NCBI GenBank assembly: GCA_933228675.1
Contig: OW121743.1
Location: 82,458,759-82,522,758, forward strand
DNA length: 64,000 nt
Source of the DNA: Stomorhina lunata
Taxonomy: Eukaryota; Arthropoda; Insecta; Diptera; Rhiniidae
Reading direction: 5' to 3'
This document shows positions 10,800 through 25,252 of the stretch, in pieces (the first letter of the stretch is position 1; the number at the start of each line of letters is the position of its first letter). The notes under the pieces were generated by a model that was given only the letters and a program-made list of their open reading frames with translations, was not told where the DNA came from and made no database searches. Position numbers and translations under genes: made by a program.

Positions 10800-12535
10800 A
10801 TAAAACAGTTTTTTTTTATAGAAATTGTTTGTATAACAATTTTTTTATTGTTTGTATAACAAGTTTTTTATTGACAAATTGTTTGTATAACAGTTTTTAC
10901 ATAGAATTATTTTTTGTTTTACAGATTTCCTATAGAAAAATTGTTTGTGTAACAGTTTTTCAATAAAAAATTGTTTGTATAACAGTTATTCCATAGAAAA
11001 ATTGTTTGTATAACAGTTTTTCTATTGAACAATTTTTTGTATAACAGTTTTTATATAGAATAGTTATTTGTATAACAGTTTTTCTATAGAAAAATTCTTA
11101 GTATAACAGTTTTTCTATAGAAAAATTGTTAGTATAACAGTTTTTCTATAGAAAAATTGTTAGTATAACTGTTTTTCTATAGAGAAATTGTTAGTATAAC
11201 AGTTTTTCTATAGAAAAATTGTTAGTATAACAGTTTTTCTATAGAAAAATTGTTAGTATAACAGTTTTCTATACAAAAATTGTTAGTATAACAGTTTTTC
11301 TATAGAAAAATTGTTAGTATAACAGTTTTTCTATAGAAAAATTGTTAGTATAACAGTTTTTCTATAGAAAAATTGTTAGTATAACAGTTTTCTATACAAA
11401 AATTGTTAATATAACATTTTTTTTATAGAAAAATTGTTAGTATAACAGTTTTTTTTATAGAAAAATTGTTAGTATAACAGTTTTTCTATTCAAAAATTGT
11501 TAGTATAACAGTTTTTCTATTAAAGAATTGTTGGTATAACAGCCTTTCGATAGAAAAATTGTTAGTATAACAGTTTTTCTGTAGAGAAATTGTCAATATA
11601 ACAGTTTTTCTATGGAAAAATTGTTAGTATAACAGTTTTTCTATACGAAAATTGTTAGTATAACAGCTTTTCTATAGAAAAGTTGTTAGCATTGTAGTTT
11701 TTCTATCGAAAAATTGTTGGTGTAACAGTTTTTCTAAAGAAAAATTGTTAGTATAACAGTTTTTCTATACAAAAATTGTTAGTATAACAGTTTTTCTATA
11801 GAAAAATTGTAAGTATAACATTTTTTCTTTAGAAAAATTGTTAGTATAACAGTTTTTCTATAGAGAATTGTTAGTATTAGAGTTTTTCTATAGAAAAATT
11901 GTGAGTATAACAGTTATTCTATAGAAAAATTGTTAGTATAACTGTTCTTCTATAGAAAAACTGTTAGTACAACAGTTTTTCTAAAAAAAAAAATGTTAGT
12001 ATAACAGTTTTCTATAGAAAAATTGCTAGTATAACAGTTTTCTATAGAAAAATTGTTAGTATAACAGTTTTTCTATAGAAAAATTGTTAGTATAACAGTT
12101 TTCTATAGAAAAATTGCTAGTATAACAGTTTTCTATAGAAAATTGTTAGTATAACAGTTTTTTTATAGAAAAATTGTTAGTATAACAGTTTTTCTATAGA
12201 AAAATTGTAAGTATAACAGTTTTTCTTTAGAAAAATTGTTAGTATAACAGTTTTTCTATAAAAAAAATTGTTAGTATAACAGTTTTTCTATAGAAAAATT
12301 GTTAGTATAACAGTTTTTCTATAGAAAAATTGTTAGTATAACAGTTTTTCTATAGAAAAATTGTTAGTATAACAGTTTTTCTATAGAAAAATTGTTAGTG
12401 TAACATTTTTTCTATAGAAAAATTGTTAGTACAACGGTTTTTCTATATAACAACTTTTTGTATAATTAAGTATTTGTATAAAATTGATAGTGAAACAATT
12501 TTTCTATAGAAAAATTCTTTGTATAACAGTTTCAC
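10800..12535 (+). repeat. Minisatellite C, about 56 units of 31 bp
   Basis: Units are TTTTTCTATAGAAAA followed by ATTGTTAGTATAACAG. The edges (10800-11090 and 12430-12535) are more degenerate than the middle. Its exact reverse complement forms minisatellite D at 15328-16330. Confidence 0.95.
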
Positions 12536-12674
12536 ATACAGGTGTTCCGTTTTGGTGTCCTTTTATTTTCCTGTCCTTCCTAATCCCTTTATATAAATTC
12601 ATTTAAACATTACTTTTTTACTAAGTTATCGCCTTCACAAATATGCACATCAAATACTAAACCTTTCCTAAATT

Positions 12675-14346
12675 ATTGCATACTTTTAGGTATCAACTTA
12701 TATCCTCTTACCATTTTTAATATTTCACCTACAAAGATAAGCCTACAAAGAAATGTTACCTTTGTAGGAAATACTTAATCTTAATTGAAACATAAATAAA
12801 TTTTAGTTTTAAGATAACGATATATCAGCACCTTAATGTCTTGCAAGAAATAGAAGATACAATTTTAAAAGGGTAAATTCTGTGCAAAACCCAGGCAAAT
12901 AAATTTATAATTGTTGAAGTTAAATTGAATGTAAATTAAATTTACGATGTCAAATGTAAGATAATGTGGCAAAGAAAAGGAATATATTTAAAAAAGGGTT
13001 AAACTAAAATTTAGAGAAAATCAAAACTCCCACAAAGAGGAGATAAAGATTAATTTAGATAAATTTGTACCCAAGAGATAAATTTGTACCCAAGAGTTAA
13101 AGTTAAAATTTTTTTTGGCAGAAAAATGTCTTTTGAAAATGTTATGTCTTAAGATAAATTTTGTTATTTGACACTAGTCGAAATGTGATTAAAATTCATA
13201 CATTTAGAAAATTTTTGTAAAAATTGCATACTTTTAGGTGATATATAAAAAATATGCAGATTAGATAATCTTAAAACCAATATTTTCGTCACAGGATTAA
13301 AATTCAATAATGCCAAATATCTCTTATACATATAAACTGAATGATTTTTATGAAATGAGATGTTGCATACTTTTAGAATTATAAAACACTAAAAGAAAAA
13401 TATTATTATGCAACAACAAATTTTGATTCGTAACGAGTTAATAATGCCATTATTTGGACGTTTATTGAAAAGATTTTTCGAAAATATGTTGCATACTTTA
13501 AGGTTTATAATCCAATCATATGCCACTTTAAAATTCTTAGATTCCATTCATGATAAATTGATAAATGAGGTATATATTTTAACAAATTGAATGAACATTA
13601 AAGAGTAAAACGTATATGCAAAATATATTTCCAAGTCCCTTGAAATATGCAATACATTTTTTTTTCAAAAAAACTCTATGAAAAACTATGAAAATTGAAT
13701 AATAATAATGATATCCTTGAATTTTATTTAAAAATGTGAATGTCTTAACTCGAACTATTGATTAGATCTTGTACGATTTTATCACTTCTCTAATAGAATA
13801 TATTTTTTCATTTATTTGATAATTGTCTCCAACTTCATTTAACAATAAAGATTTCAGAGCAATAACCAACTTTTCCATTACTGGCAGGAAAAAATAAAAC
13901 TTTTTTTCTAACGAAATATTAAATTGTTATAAACACATATTAAAAACAAAAGTAATAAGCCAACAATAACAAAATTTAAGTACTCATACTTATAGATCTT
14001 AGGATTTTTAACAAAAGAACTTAACTCCAGATAAGAAGATAACAAAAAGTGCGAATAATTAAAAAGGTAGTTAAAATTAAATCTTTCTGAAATATACAGA
14101 TTAAAAAACGGGTACAAAATTAAAATATTTAATATAATAACGAGATATTTTAAAATCACATTGCATATTTTTAGGAGCTTTTAAAAATTATTGTTTTAAA
14201 CATTAATTAGAATAGTTTTTAGTTCAATTAAGCAACTTAGAAGAGCAATGAATCCGTTCAAATTATGTAGAAATATTTTTATATATTTTTGGTGCGCAAT
14301 TATCATAACTAGAATAAAAGTTTTCTGTTAACTCCTAAAAGCACGC
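12675..14346. promoter_or_regulatory. Cluster of six Su(Hw)-like motifs
   Basis: Plus strand: TATTGCATACTTTTAGG (core 12678-12690), ATTGCATACTTTTAGG (13226-13238), TGTTGCATACTTTTAGA (13365-13377), TGTTGCATACTTTAAGG (13491-13503), CATTGCATATTTTTAGG (14163-14175). Minus strand: a weaker TTGCGTGCTTTTAGG (14334-14346). Four of these (12678, 13365, 13491, 14163) satisfy YRYTGCATAYYY completely. Flanking bases are unrelated, so they are not copies of a longer local repeat. Confidence 0.6.
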
Positions 14347-15195
14347 AATATTTTTTTCGATTCGAATCAAGTACCACAATTCTCCTTAAGCCTTTTTTTA
14401 AACAAGTCTATTTATTTTAAAATCAAATTTGTATTTAAGTCCCTTTGCCACATACCCACAATATCTAGAAATCCAATGATATAAACATTTTTGATAGCCA
14501 TAATTTGATTTTTCTCATTCTTTTCAAAAAACACACAAGCGGAAAGCGTTGAAAAGTATTTTTGCTATTGAAAACAACAACAAAAACGATAAATATCGAG
14601 AAAAATAACAAGAATATAAGAAAAGGGAAAAATAATGTTAAAAGTCGTAAATGTTTACGATAATTTTTATTTTTATAATACATTTTCGAAAATAAAATAA
14701 AAAAAAAACAGCTCGAAGACATGGACTGAAAATACATTTGACACAGAAAAAAAGCAAAAAAAAAAAAAATATGAAATAAAAAATTTCGCATTTTCTACAA
14801 TTATCATCATCATTTATAAGAGTATTTAGAGCATTTCCTAGTTGTGACATATCATGAGCTTAAATGCAAAAGTGTCTAAGTGGGAAAATATTAAAATTTA
14901 TTTATTAGTTATTTTGGGTGTTCTTAACACATCGGACAAAAATTATGTATAGGAAGATAAATTTCAATTATAAAATTTTCCATCGGCCACTTATGCCCTT
15001 TTACATTTTATATAACTATAAATATTTTTCAATCACAAAAAGCAAATAACACAAAACCATAGGAATTCATTACAATTCCTGTGGGCTATACACGTGTATG
15101 TAAACACATCCTTGAAACCATAACGCCCATTTACTAGAAAAATGTTTCAGCTTTAAATTCGTAGTTATTGAAAAATGTTGGTTTACAGAAATCTC

Positions 15196-15211
15196 GTGGC
15201 ATACTTTAGGG
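15196..15211 (+). promoter_or_regulatory. Su(Hw)-like motif, one T shorter
   Basis: GTGGCATACTTTAGGG. The T run has three instead of four residues, otherwise it matches. It lies 117 bases before minisatellite D begins. Confidence 0.4.
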
Positions 15212-15327
15212 AACTTCCAAAAATATTTAAATGCAATTTTGTTACACTTTTATTGATAATTACTGTATAATTTCCAGTCATGGGTCTTAAATAAAAAACT
15301 GGTTCAAATGTGGACTCACTATTACAA

Positions 15328-16330
15328 AGTCTCTAACAATTTTTCTATAGAAAAACTGTTATACTAACAATTTTTTTTATAGTAAAACTACTATACAAAC
15401 AATTTTTCTATGGAAAAACTGTTATACTAACAATTTTTCTATAGAAAAACTGTTATACTAACAATTTTTCTATAGAAAAACTGTTATACTAACAATTTTT
15501 CAATAGAAAAACTGATATACTAACAATTTTTCTATAGAAAGACTGTTATACCAACAATTTTTCTATAGAAAAACTGTTATACTAACAATTTTTCTATAGA
15601 AAAACTGTTATACTAACAATTTTTCTATAGAAAAACTGTTATACTAACATTTTTTTATAGACAAAATGTTATACTAACAATTTTTCTATAGAAAACTGTT
15701 ATACTAACAAATTTTCTATAGAAAAACTGTTATACGAACAATTTTTCTACAGAAAAACTGTTATACTAACAATTTTTCTATAGAAAAACTGTTATACTAA
15801 CATTTTTTTTTATAGAAAAAATGTTATACTAACAATTTTTCTATAGAAAAACAGTTACACTAACAATTTTTCTATAGAAAAACTGTTATACTAAAAATTT
15901 TTCTGCAGAAAAATTGTTATACTAACAATTTTTCTATAGAAAAACTGTTATACAAACAATTTTTTATAGAAAAACTATTATTCAAATAATTTTTCTATAG
16001 AAAAACTGTTATAGAAACAATTTTTCTATAGAAAAACTGTTATACAAACAATTTTTCTATAGAAAAACTGTTACACTAACAACGTTTCTATAGAAAAACT
16101 GTTATACTAACAATTTTTTTATAGAAAGACTGTTATACCAACAATTCTTTAATAGAAAATCTGTTGTACTAACAACTTTTCCAGAGAAAAACTGTTATAC
16201 AAACAATTTTTCCAGAGAAAACTGTTACACAAACAATTTTTCCAGATAAAAACTGTTACACAAACAATTTTTCCAGAGAAAAACTGTTGTACGAACAAGT
16301 TTTATATAACAGAACTGATAATTAAATAAT
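15328..16330 (-). repeat. Minisatellite D, inverted copy of C, about 32 units of 31 bp
   Basis: Units are CTGTTATACTAACAA followed by TTTTTCTATAGAAAAA, which is exactly minisatellite C reverse-complemented. The pair could fold into a stem longer than 1 kb with a 2.8-kb loop. The right end (16150-16330) is degenerate, with CCAGAGAAAA variants. Confidence 0.95.
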
Positions 16331-18477
16331 TTTTATATAAGAAACCCGTTATACGAACAAATTTTAACAATAAAACTCTTATACGATTAATTTCTCTCAA
16401 TTTTTCTTTAGAAAAACCAATACACAAAAAATATTTCTTATTTATAAAAGTTTTTCTTTTAAGAAATGTTTGACTGTGTTTTTTCACTAACCTACCGCGT
16501 CTCTTTGGCCTTTTAATACAGCGGGGTAAGATGGTTTTTTTAAAAAAAATTTATTTAATTTTATTACATACATACATATGTATTTATTTGTCTGTGTGAA
16601 TAAAAATGATTGTATTTGTATTAACAAAAATTCCACATAAGCTGAATCTTCCTTTCACGAAGAATTTTCTTCAACGCATTTAACAGGAGTTAAGCAATAC
16701 AAACAAATATGTTTAAAAAATCATTTGTGTATGTGTATAAACCTACAAATGTGTTAGTTGTTCCTTATTCCTTTATATGATTCCTGAAAAAGTATCTGTG
16801 TATACGCTAAAATGTTATTAGATTGTAATAATAAAATGGTTGCTAAATGGAAACGGATATTGTTATTGTTCCTCAAAATATCGAATGATTTTTATTGTTA
16901 TTTACAAAACGGAAAGGGAAAGACAAGGTTTTACTACTACTTACGTATATTTTTGCCATTTTTAGTTATTTCGTGTGTAAGGTGTATTCTGTTTTCTCTT
17001 ACTTTGATGGCCTTGTAACCGGTACCGAAGTTACGTTTTTATTATTTAGAAAATTATCAAGTGGAAAAAAAAATATGCTTGAACTTATAATAAAAGTATT
17101 AAGGACTTTACGAGTATACGACTAGAGATAATGTGTTAAAAATTACTTTTTTTTCGTTAGCTCCCTTATATTTTTATTGTTATTGAAACGTTATTTAAAG
17201 TTGAGAAGACATTTTGCGAAATTTATCTGTTAAATGTAATAAAAAGACTTTAACGTGTTTCTAACGCAGGTGATAAATGAAAGGAGACTAAAAACAGGCG
17301 ATAAAAACTTTTTTCTTCATTGGTTTATTAAAGAAATTACACAATTTTGTTGAATTTTATTGGAGCACTTGAGGAGTAGCAGAAATATAAATTTGAGATA
17401 ATATTTATAGACAGGTTATTTCGCGATAATTTAAAATATATTTTATGATTTGGGAAAAAATTATAGTCATATTTATGAAACTATAAAAATATAAATTTTA
17501 AATAATAAGCATATAAGAATTTCTTTTAAAAAATTGTATAACAGTTGAGAATAACAGCTTATCAACAACATGAATGTTATTATAATAATTTTTGAATTTT
17601 CATTGCATACTTTTTGGCACTCCAGTAGCACCAGCAGAGTATTAGAATTTTTATTGTATTTGCATATAAATAATTTTTTCTGATATTTTTATTTCATATA
17701 TTCTGTTAAATTTTTGCAGAATCCAGTGAAAAAAGTTAAGCTTCTACAATTGTTATAATTCAAGGAGAGAAAGAGAATGGACGAGGGAGAAATGTTGATG
17801 ACATATTAAATTTAATATTCAAATTTACTCTCATACAATGAAAATAAATAAATAAATTTGTAGTATTTGGTCTGACATGTCTAACAGGACAACAAGTGCC
17901 AGCAAAATGAAAAACCGACAATAAAATGAAACAGAAAATTTAAATAAATTTAATTAACAAACACAAAGCACAAACTTGCCAAAGTAACAAAAAGGACTTA
18001 AATATTTTTTCATAAATATTTAAATAACATTTTTTTTTCCACAAAATTAAAAAAAAAATTGAATTTATTTGTACTTTTTAGGCATATCCTTAAAAATTTA
18101 ACTTTTTTTGTAAAGAAAACAAACTCAAGAATTTTTATTTTCTTACTAGACAAATTTCAAGACAAATGTCTGCATGCAATTGCATACTAAATTATAAAAC
18201 TTCCTTTTTTAAAACAAATAAAACTATTTTCCAAGAAAAATAAAGAAAATGTCCTTTTCCTCCTTTAAAAACCTTTAAGCCTTAGTCAACCAAAATGCAA
18301 AATTGGTACAAGAGAATTACAAATGCAGGAATGAAAAAATTGTTTGGAACTAAAATTCAAACTATTTCAAGTAATTTAAAACAATTTGTTATAAATTGCA
18401 CAAAAACAAAACAAAAAGTCTTTAAAATGAGGCAAACACATAAAACGAAATAAGAAACTCAAAAATAAATTAATACA
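16331..18477. other. AT-rich DNA without recognisable genes
   Basis: Short open frames on both strands (16812-17125, 16302-16487) show no domain and only low-complexity translation. A Su(Hw)-like motif at 17605 is the only structured signal I can point to. Confidence 0.5.
17602..17618 (+). promoter_or_regulatory. Su(Hw)-like motif, full consensus
   Basis: CATTGCATACTTTTTGG followed by C. It satisfies YRYTGCATAYYY and, unlike most others here, ends TTGGC rather than TTAGG. Confidence 0.55.
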
Positions 18478-20582
18478 AGGAAGACATTTTTATAGAAAAG
18501 TTAACGATAGAAAGACATTTCTATTGAAAAGTTGACGATAGGACAAGTTTTCTATAGTAAAGTTGACAATAGGACAACATTTCTATAGAAAAGTTGACAA
18601 CAGGACAACATTTCTACAGAAAAGTTGACGATAGGACAACATTTATATCGAAAAGTTGACGATAGGACAACATTTCTATAAAAAAGTTGACGACATTTCT
18701 ATAGAAAAGTTGACGACATTTCTATAGAAAAGTTGACGACTGGACAACATTTCTATTGAAAAGTTGACGACAGGACAACATTTCTATAGAAAAGTTGACG
18801 ACAGGACAACATTTCTATAGAAAAGTTGACAACAGGACAACATTTCTATAGAAAAGTTGACAACAGGACAACATTTCTATAGAAAAGTTGACGACAGGAC
18901 AACATTTCTATAGAAAAGTTGACGACAGGACAACATTTCTATAGAAAAGTTGACGACAGGACAACATTTCTATAGAAAAGTTGACGACAGGACAACATTT
19001 CTATAGAAAAGTTTACGACAGGACAACATTTCTATAGAAAAGTTGACGACAGGACAACATTTCTATAGAAAAGTTGACGACAGGACAACATTTCTATAGA
19101 AAAGTTGACGACAGGACAACATTTCTATAGAAAAGTTGACGACAGGACAACATTTCTATAGAAAAGTTGACGACAGGACAACATTTCTATAGAAAAGTTG
19201 ACGACAGGACAACATTTCTATAGAAAAGTTGACGACAGGATAACATTTCTATAGAAAAGTTGACGACAGGACAACATTTCTACAGAAAAGTTGGCGATAG
19301 GAAAACATTTCTATAGAAAAGTTGACGATAGGAAAACATTTCTATAGAAAAGTTGACGATCGGACAACATTTCTATAGAAAAGTTGGCGATCGGACAACA
19401 TTTCTATAGAAAAGTTGGCGATCGGACAACATTTCTATAGAAAAGTTGACGACAGGACAACATTTCTATAGAAAAGTTGATAATGGGACAACATTTCTAT
19501 AGAAAAGTTGACGACAGGACAACATTTCTATAGAAAAGTTGACGATAGGATAACATTTCTATAGAAAAGTGGACGATAGGACAACATTTCTATAAAAAAG
19601 TTGACGATAGAACAACACTTCTATAGAAAAGTTGACGATAGGACAACACTTCTATAGAAAAGTTGACGATAGGACAAGTTTTCTATAGTAAAGTTGACAA
19701 TAGGACAACATTTCTATAGAAAAGTTGACAACAGGACAACATTTCTATAGAAAAGTTGACGATAGAACAACATTTTTATGGAAAAGGTGACGATAGGACA
19801 ACATTTCCATAAAAAAGGTTGACGATAATACAACAGTTCTATAGAAAAGTTGACGACAGGAAGACATTTCTTTAGAAAAGTCAACAATAGGAAGATTTTT
19901 CTAAAGAAAAGTTAACGATAGGAAGATTTTTTTTCAAGAAAAGTTGGTGGTAGGAAGACTCTTTTGTAGAAAAGTCGACGATATTAAGACTTTTCTGTAG
20001 AAAACTTGACGATAAAAAGACTTTTCTGTCGAAAAGTTGACGATAGGAAGACTTTTCTATAGATAAGTTGACGATAGGAAGACTTTTCTATAGAAAAGTT
20101 GACGATAGGAAAACTTTTCTGTAGAAAAGTTGACGATAGGAAAACTTTTCTGTAGAAAAGTTGACGATAGGAAAACTTTTCTGTAGAAAAGTTGACGATA
20201 GGAAAACTTTTCTGTAGAAAAGTTGACGATAGGAAAACTTTTCTGTAGAAAAGTTGACGATATTAAAACTTTTCTGTAGAAAAGTTGACGATAGGAAAAC
20301 TTTTCTGTAGAAAAGTTGACGATAGGAAAACTTTTCTGTAGAAAAGTTGACGATAGGAAAACTTTTCTCAGAAAAGTTGACGACAGGAAAACTTTTCTCA
20401 GAAAAGTTGACGATTGGAAAACTTTTCTCCAGAAAAGTTGACTATAGAAACACTTTTTCCTAGAAAAGTTGACTATAGAAAAACTTTTCCTAGAAAAGTT
20501 GACGATGGGAAGACTTTTCTCTACAAAAGTTGAAGATAGGAAGACTTTTCTCTAGAAAAGTTGACAGTAGAAAGTCTTTCTA
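18478..20582 (+). repeat. Minisatellite E, about 68 units of 31 bp, three sub-blocks
   Basis: The core TTTCTATAGAAAAGTTGACG alternates with AACAGGACAACA-type spacers. Sub-blocks: GACGACAGGACAACA (about 18720-19280), mixed GACGATAGGACAACA (19280-19800), and GACGATAGGAAAACTT with CTGTAG replacing CTATAG (about 20080-20360). Minisatellite F is its inverse. A short array of the same family is at 51470-51840. Confidence 0.95.
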
Positions 20583-21789
20583 AGGCGACTATGGCCCTAG
20601 TATACATCCTTATTTAAGCATTCTGACACTTTAGGATTCGTTACAAATTAAAATACTCCTCGAAAATCTTCTTTAATGACTAACCATCATCAAGTTACTT
20701 GAACTTATGTTACATTTACTTATTTTTTAAATTACCCCAGATTTACAATTTTGTAACACATTTTATATAATTTACTTAAAATCGTAGCAGAGATTTACTA
20801 AGTTTTTTATTTTATTTTTTCACTTCCTCCCATTCTTTCCACTACTTTATTTTCCTAACTAATTTCTCACATCTCTCAATGACATTGTCACGTCTGAGGT
20901 CATATAATAATGACTTTAAAAGCAACTCATACTAATTTAAGCTAATCTCTTAAATAAATATTACCATTTTATTAACTACCAAATCAAAGCAGAAATGTGA
21001 GACTCCTGCCAGCATCTTTTTGCAGTCACAAATGTCAGAAATGGAAAGGAACTTAGAAAAAGTGAACGTTACATTTGAACATTGTAAAATGCAAAATTTG
21101 TTGGAGAAAAATGTGTGACATACAGAGTAGGGATTTTATAAGGAATCATCTTATATCAAGAAACTAATCATGCACAAACAAAAAATGACATGCTATAACT
21201 TGTGCTGTCCTTCTCCTGCTCCGTATTTCTACATTAAAGGCAATATTAGCTGAAATTCAAGCCAGCCCCTGGGAACGTCAAATACCAAAAATCAAAAGGT
21301 ATGAAAGCAAAACAGAAAAACCCATAATATTAGCTAACACGTTTTCTAGATAATACTCATCTTAAATGAGAAGTGACTTAAAGTTAAATGTTAAACATTT
21401 GCCAATGTATTTTTCCCTAATACATATAAAGAATGTCATTAAAGGGAGAGAGCTTAAAGCTTTTGAAGTAATTTATATTAAATTTAATTATTAATTCCTT
21501 ATCACGAGATTTCTAGTTTTAAAATCGTGTTACTACAAGGTGTCAATAATTTCGAAATTATGCTAAAACTTTTAATTTGGCCTCCCCTCAAAATTGAATT
21601 GTATTTAAATTTTAAGGTACCCGAGTGCTGAAAATTACTTAAATGAATCCTTAACTTAGTTATATGTTAGAGTCGTTAGGAGAAAGTGTAAGAATTTGTA
21701 AACTTGACAGTATGGTTGCTCTTAAGGGGGACAGGGTAACAGAGAAGGGCTTGGACATATAAAACGGAATTTAAAATTTTCTAAGGGAA
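20583..21789. other. Unique loop between inverted minisatellites E and F
   Basis: About 1.2 kb of AT-rich DNA. I see no gene, RNA gene or transposon ends in it. Confidence 0.55.
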
Positions 21790-23088
21790 AATTAAACATA
21801 AAAAGCTCAAATTTTTCTACAGAAAATTGATTTAAAAATAAATCTAAAGTAAACTTTTCTATAGAAAACTAAACCTAAAGTCAAGTTTTCTAAAGAAAAC
21901 TTAACCCAAAGTCAACTTTTCTATAGAAAACAAAAACTAAAGTCAACTTTTCTATAGAAAACAAAAAATATAAAGTCAACTTTTATATAGAAAACTAAAC
22001 CTAAGGTCAAATTTTCCATCGAAAACTTAACCTAACGTCAACTTTTCTATAGAAAACTTAACCTAACGTCAACTTTTCAATAGAAAACTTAACCTAACGT
22101 CAACTTTTCAATAGAAAACTTAACCTAACGTCAACTTTTCTATAGAAAACTTAACCTAACGTCAACTTTTCTATAGAAAACTTAACCTAACGTCAACTTT
22201 TCTATAGAAAACTTAACCTAACGTCAACTTTTCTATAGAAAACTTAACCTAACGTCAACTTTTCTATAGAAAACTTAACCTAACGTCAACTTTTCTATAG
22301 AAAACTTAACCTAACGTCAACTTTTCTATAGAAAACTTAACCTAACGTCAACTTTTCTATAGAAAACTTAACCTAACGTCAACTTTTCTATAGAAAACTT
22401 AACCTAACGTCAACTTTTCTATAGAAAACTTTTCCTATCGTCAACTTTTCTATAGAAAACTTGTCCTATCGTCAACTTTTCTATAGAAAACTTGTCCTAT
22501 CGCCAACTTTTCTATAGAAAACTTGTCCTATCGTCAACTTTTCTATAGAAAACTTGTCCTATCGTCAACTTTTCTATAGAAAACTTGTCCTATCGTCAAC
22601 TTTTCTATAGAAAACTTGTCCTATCGTCAACTTTTCTATAGAAAACTTGTCCTATCGTCAACTTTTCAATAGAAAACTTGTCCTATCGTCAACTTTTCAA
22701 TAGAAAACTTGTCCTATCGTCAACTTTTCTATAGAAAACTTGTCCTATCGTCAACTTTTCTATAGAAAACTTGTCCTATCGTCAACTTTTCTATAGAAAA
22801 CTTGTCCTATCGTCAACTTTTCTATAGAAAACTTGTCCTATCGTCAACTTTTCTATAGAAAACTTGTCCTATCGTCAACTTTTCTATAGAAAACTTGTCC
22901 TATCGTCAACTTTTCTATAGAAAACTTGTCCTATCGTCAACTTTTCTATAGAAAACTTGTCCTATCGTCAACTTTTCTATAGAAAACTTGTCCTATCGTC
23001 AACTTTTCTATAGAAAACTTGTCCTATCGTCAACTTTTCTATAGAAAACTTGTCCTATCGTCAACTGTTCTACAGAAAACATTTTTTT
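21790..23088 (-). repeat. Minisatellite F, inverted copy of E, about 42 units of 31 bp, two variant blocks
   Basis: Units are CTTTTCTATAGAAAA plus CTTAACCTAACGTCAA in the left block (about 22020-22425) and CTTGTCCTATCGTCAA in the right block (about 22440-23070). The switch occurs over about one unit. The right-block unit reverse-complemented equals E variants (GACGATAGGACAAG). With E it forms the second large inverted minisatellite pair. Confidence 0.95.
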
Positions 23089-23990
23089 TAGTTCCTTATC
23101 TTCTTTGTCCCCCTGTTAAATAAATGTGTATACATAACTCATATATTAAAGCCTTAAGCAGCGAGAGCTCTTCATTTCAAGCTTCCGTTAAGGGAACTTT
23201 TGTGTCATTTGTTTTTTCCTTTAGTTCTAAATTTTTTTGCTTCATCTTTTACTGACAGATATTTTCTACTTAAATCACAACTTTTTATGTTACAAAATAT
23301 ATAAATATGATGGCACTGAGGGAGGGAGGAATATTTTTTTTAAGTCACTTAAATGGATTTTTGCTTTTTTGTTGTAAAATGAAAAAGTATGATTTTTTTG
23401 TGTTTTTCTGCTTCATTGCAATTTTATGACATGAAGATTTTGTGTGCTTTTACATATGTGTGTGTATAAGTGTGGGTAAGTCCTATGTATGAAGATTTGT
23501 CCTTTTTCCGTTATACTTTTACAGAGTAAATGAGGGATTCTATTTTATGCTGCATAATTTGTAGGATTCATTTTTTCTTGCTTTTTTTTTCTAAAGTTCC
23601 TTTTTGCTAGGAAAATGGCTATTACAAGGCAAAAGTGTTTGTTTTTATGGATGGAAAGACATAGGGATTAGACAGTGTTTTCTTTATGGAAGAGCAACAC
23701 GTACTTTAGCAATTTGATAATGGAAAACAGGAGGAGTTGGAAATAATTTTATGCATTTAATGGAGAATGTCTTTATGTTAAAAAAAAAGTTGTAGAAAAT
23801 TTAAATTTTTTTTAAAGATTTTGAATACATTTAGAAAATATTAAAATACATTTTGTGTATGTTTCATTCATTTAGACCTATTTTTGAAATATTAGTCATG
23901 AAAAAAATGTTTTGTGGCCTATGTTTTCTCAAAAAAAAATTAAATAAAAATTTGAAGATTAAATTGAAATGCAACTTTAATTAAACGAAT
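23089..23990. other. AT-rich DNA without recognisable features
   Basis: T-rich, with a short GTGTGTGTATAAGTGTG run near 23458. No coding frame or element ends seen. Confidence 0.5.
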
Positions 23991-24017
23991 TATTGAAACA
24001 AATTTCTCATTTTGTTT

Positions 24018-25252
<1,235 letters not shown>

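Larger units (their letters stand above)
12536..15327. other. Unique loop between inverted minisatellites C and D
   Basis: About 2.8 kb of non-repetitive AT-rich DNA without a recognisable gene. The 60-codon frame at 13408-13590 has no family resemblance. It holds seven Su(Hw)-like motifs, six of them within 1.7 kb, the densest such stretch in the window. Confidence 0.6.

Noticed and set aside
12675..13505. TTTTAG|GTATCA and TTTTAG|GTGATA at 12688 and 13236 as recursive (ratchet) splice sites
   Set aside because: The GT after AG is present in only these copies of the dispersed motif, and the motif occurs in both orientations, which a splicing signal would not.
18061..18190. GTACTTTTTAGGC (18071) and TTGCATACTAAATT (18180) as Su(Hw)-like sites
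   Set aside because: Each keeps only half of the motif, so they were left out of the count.
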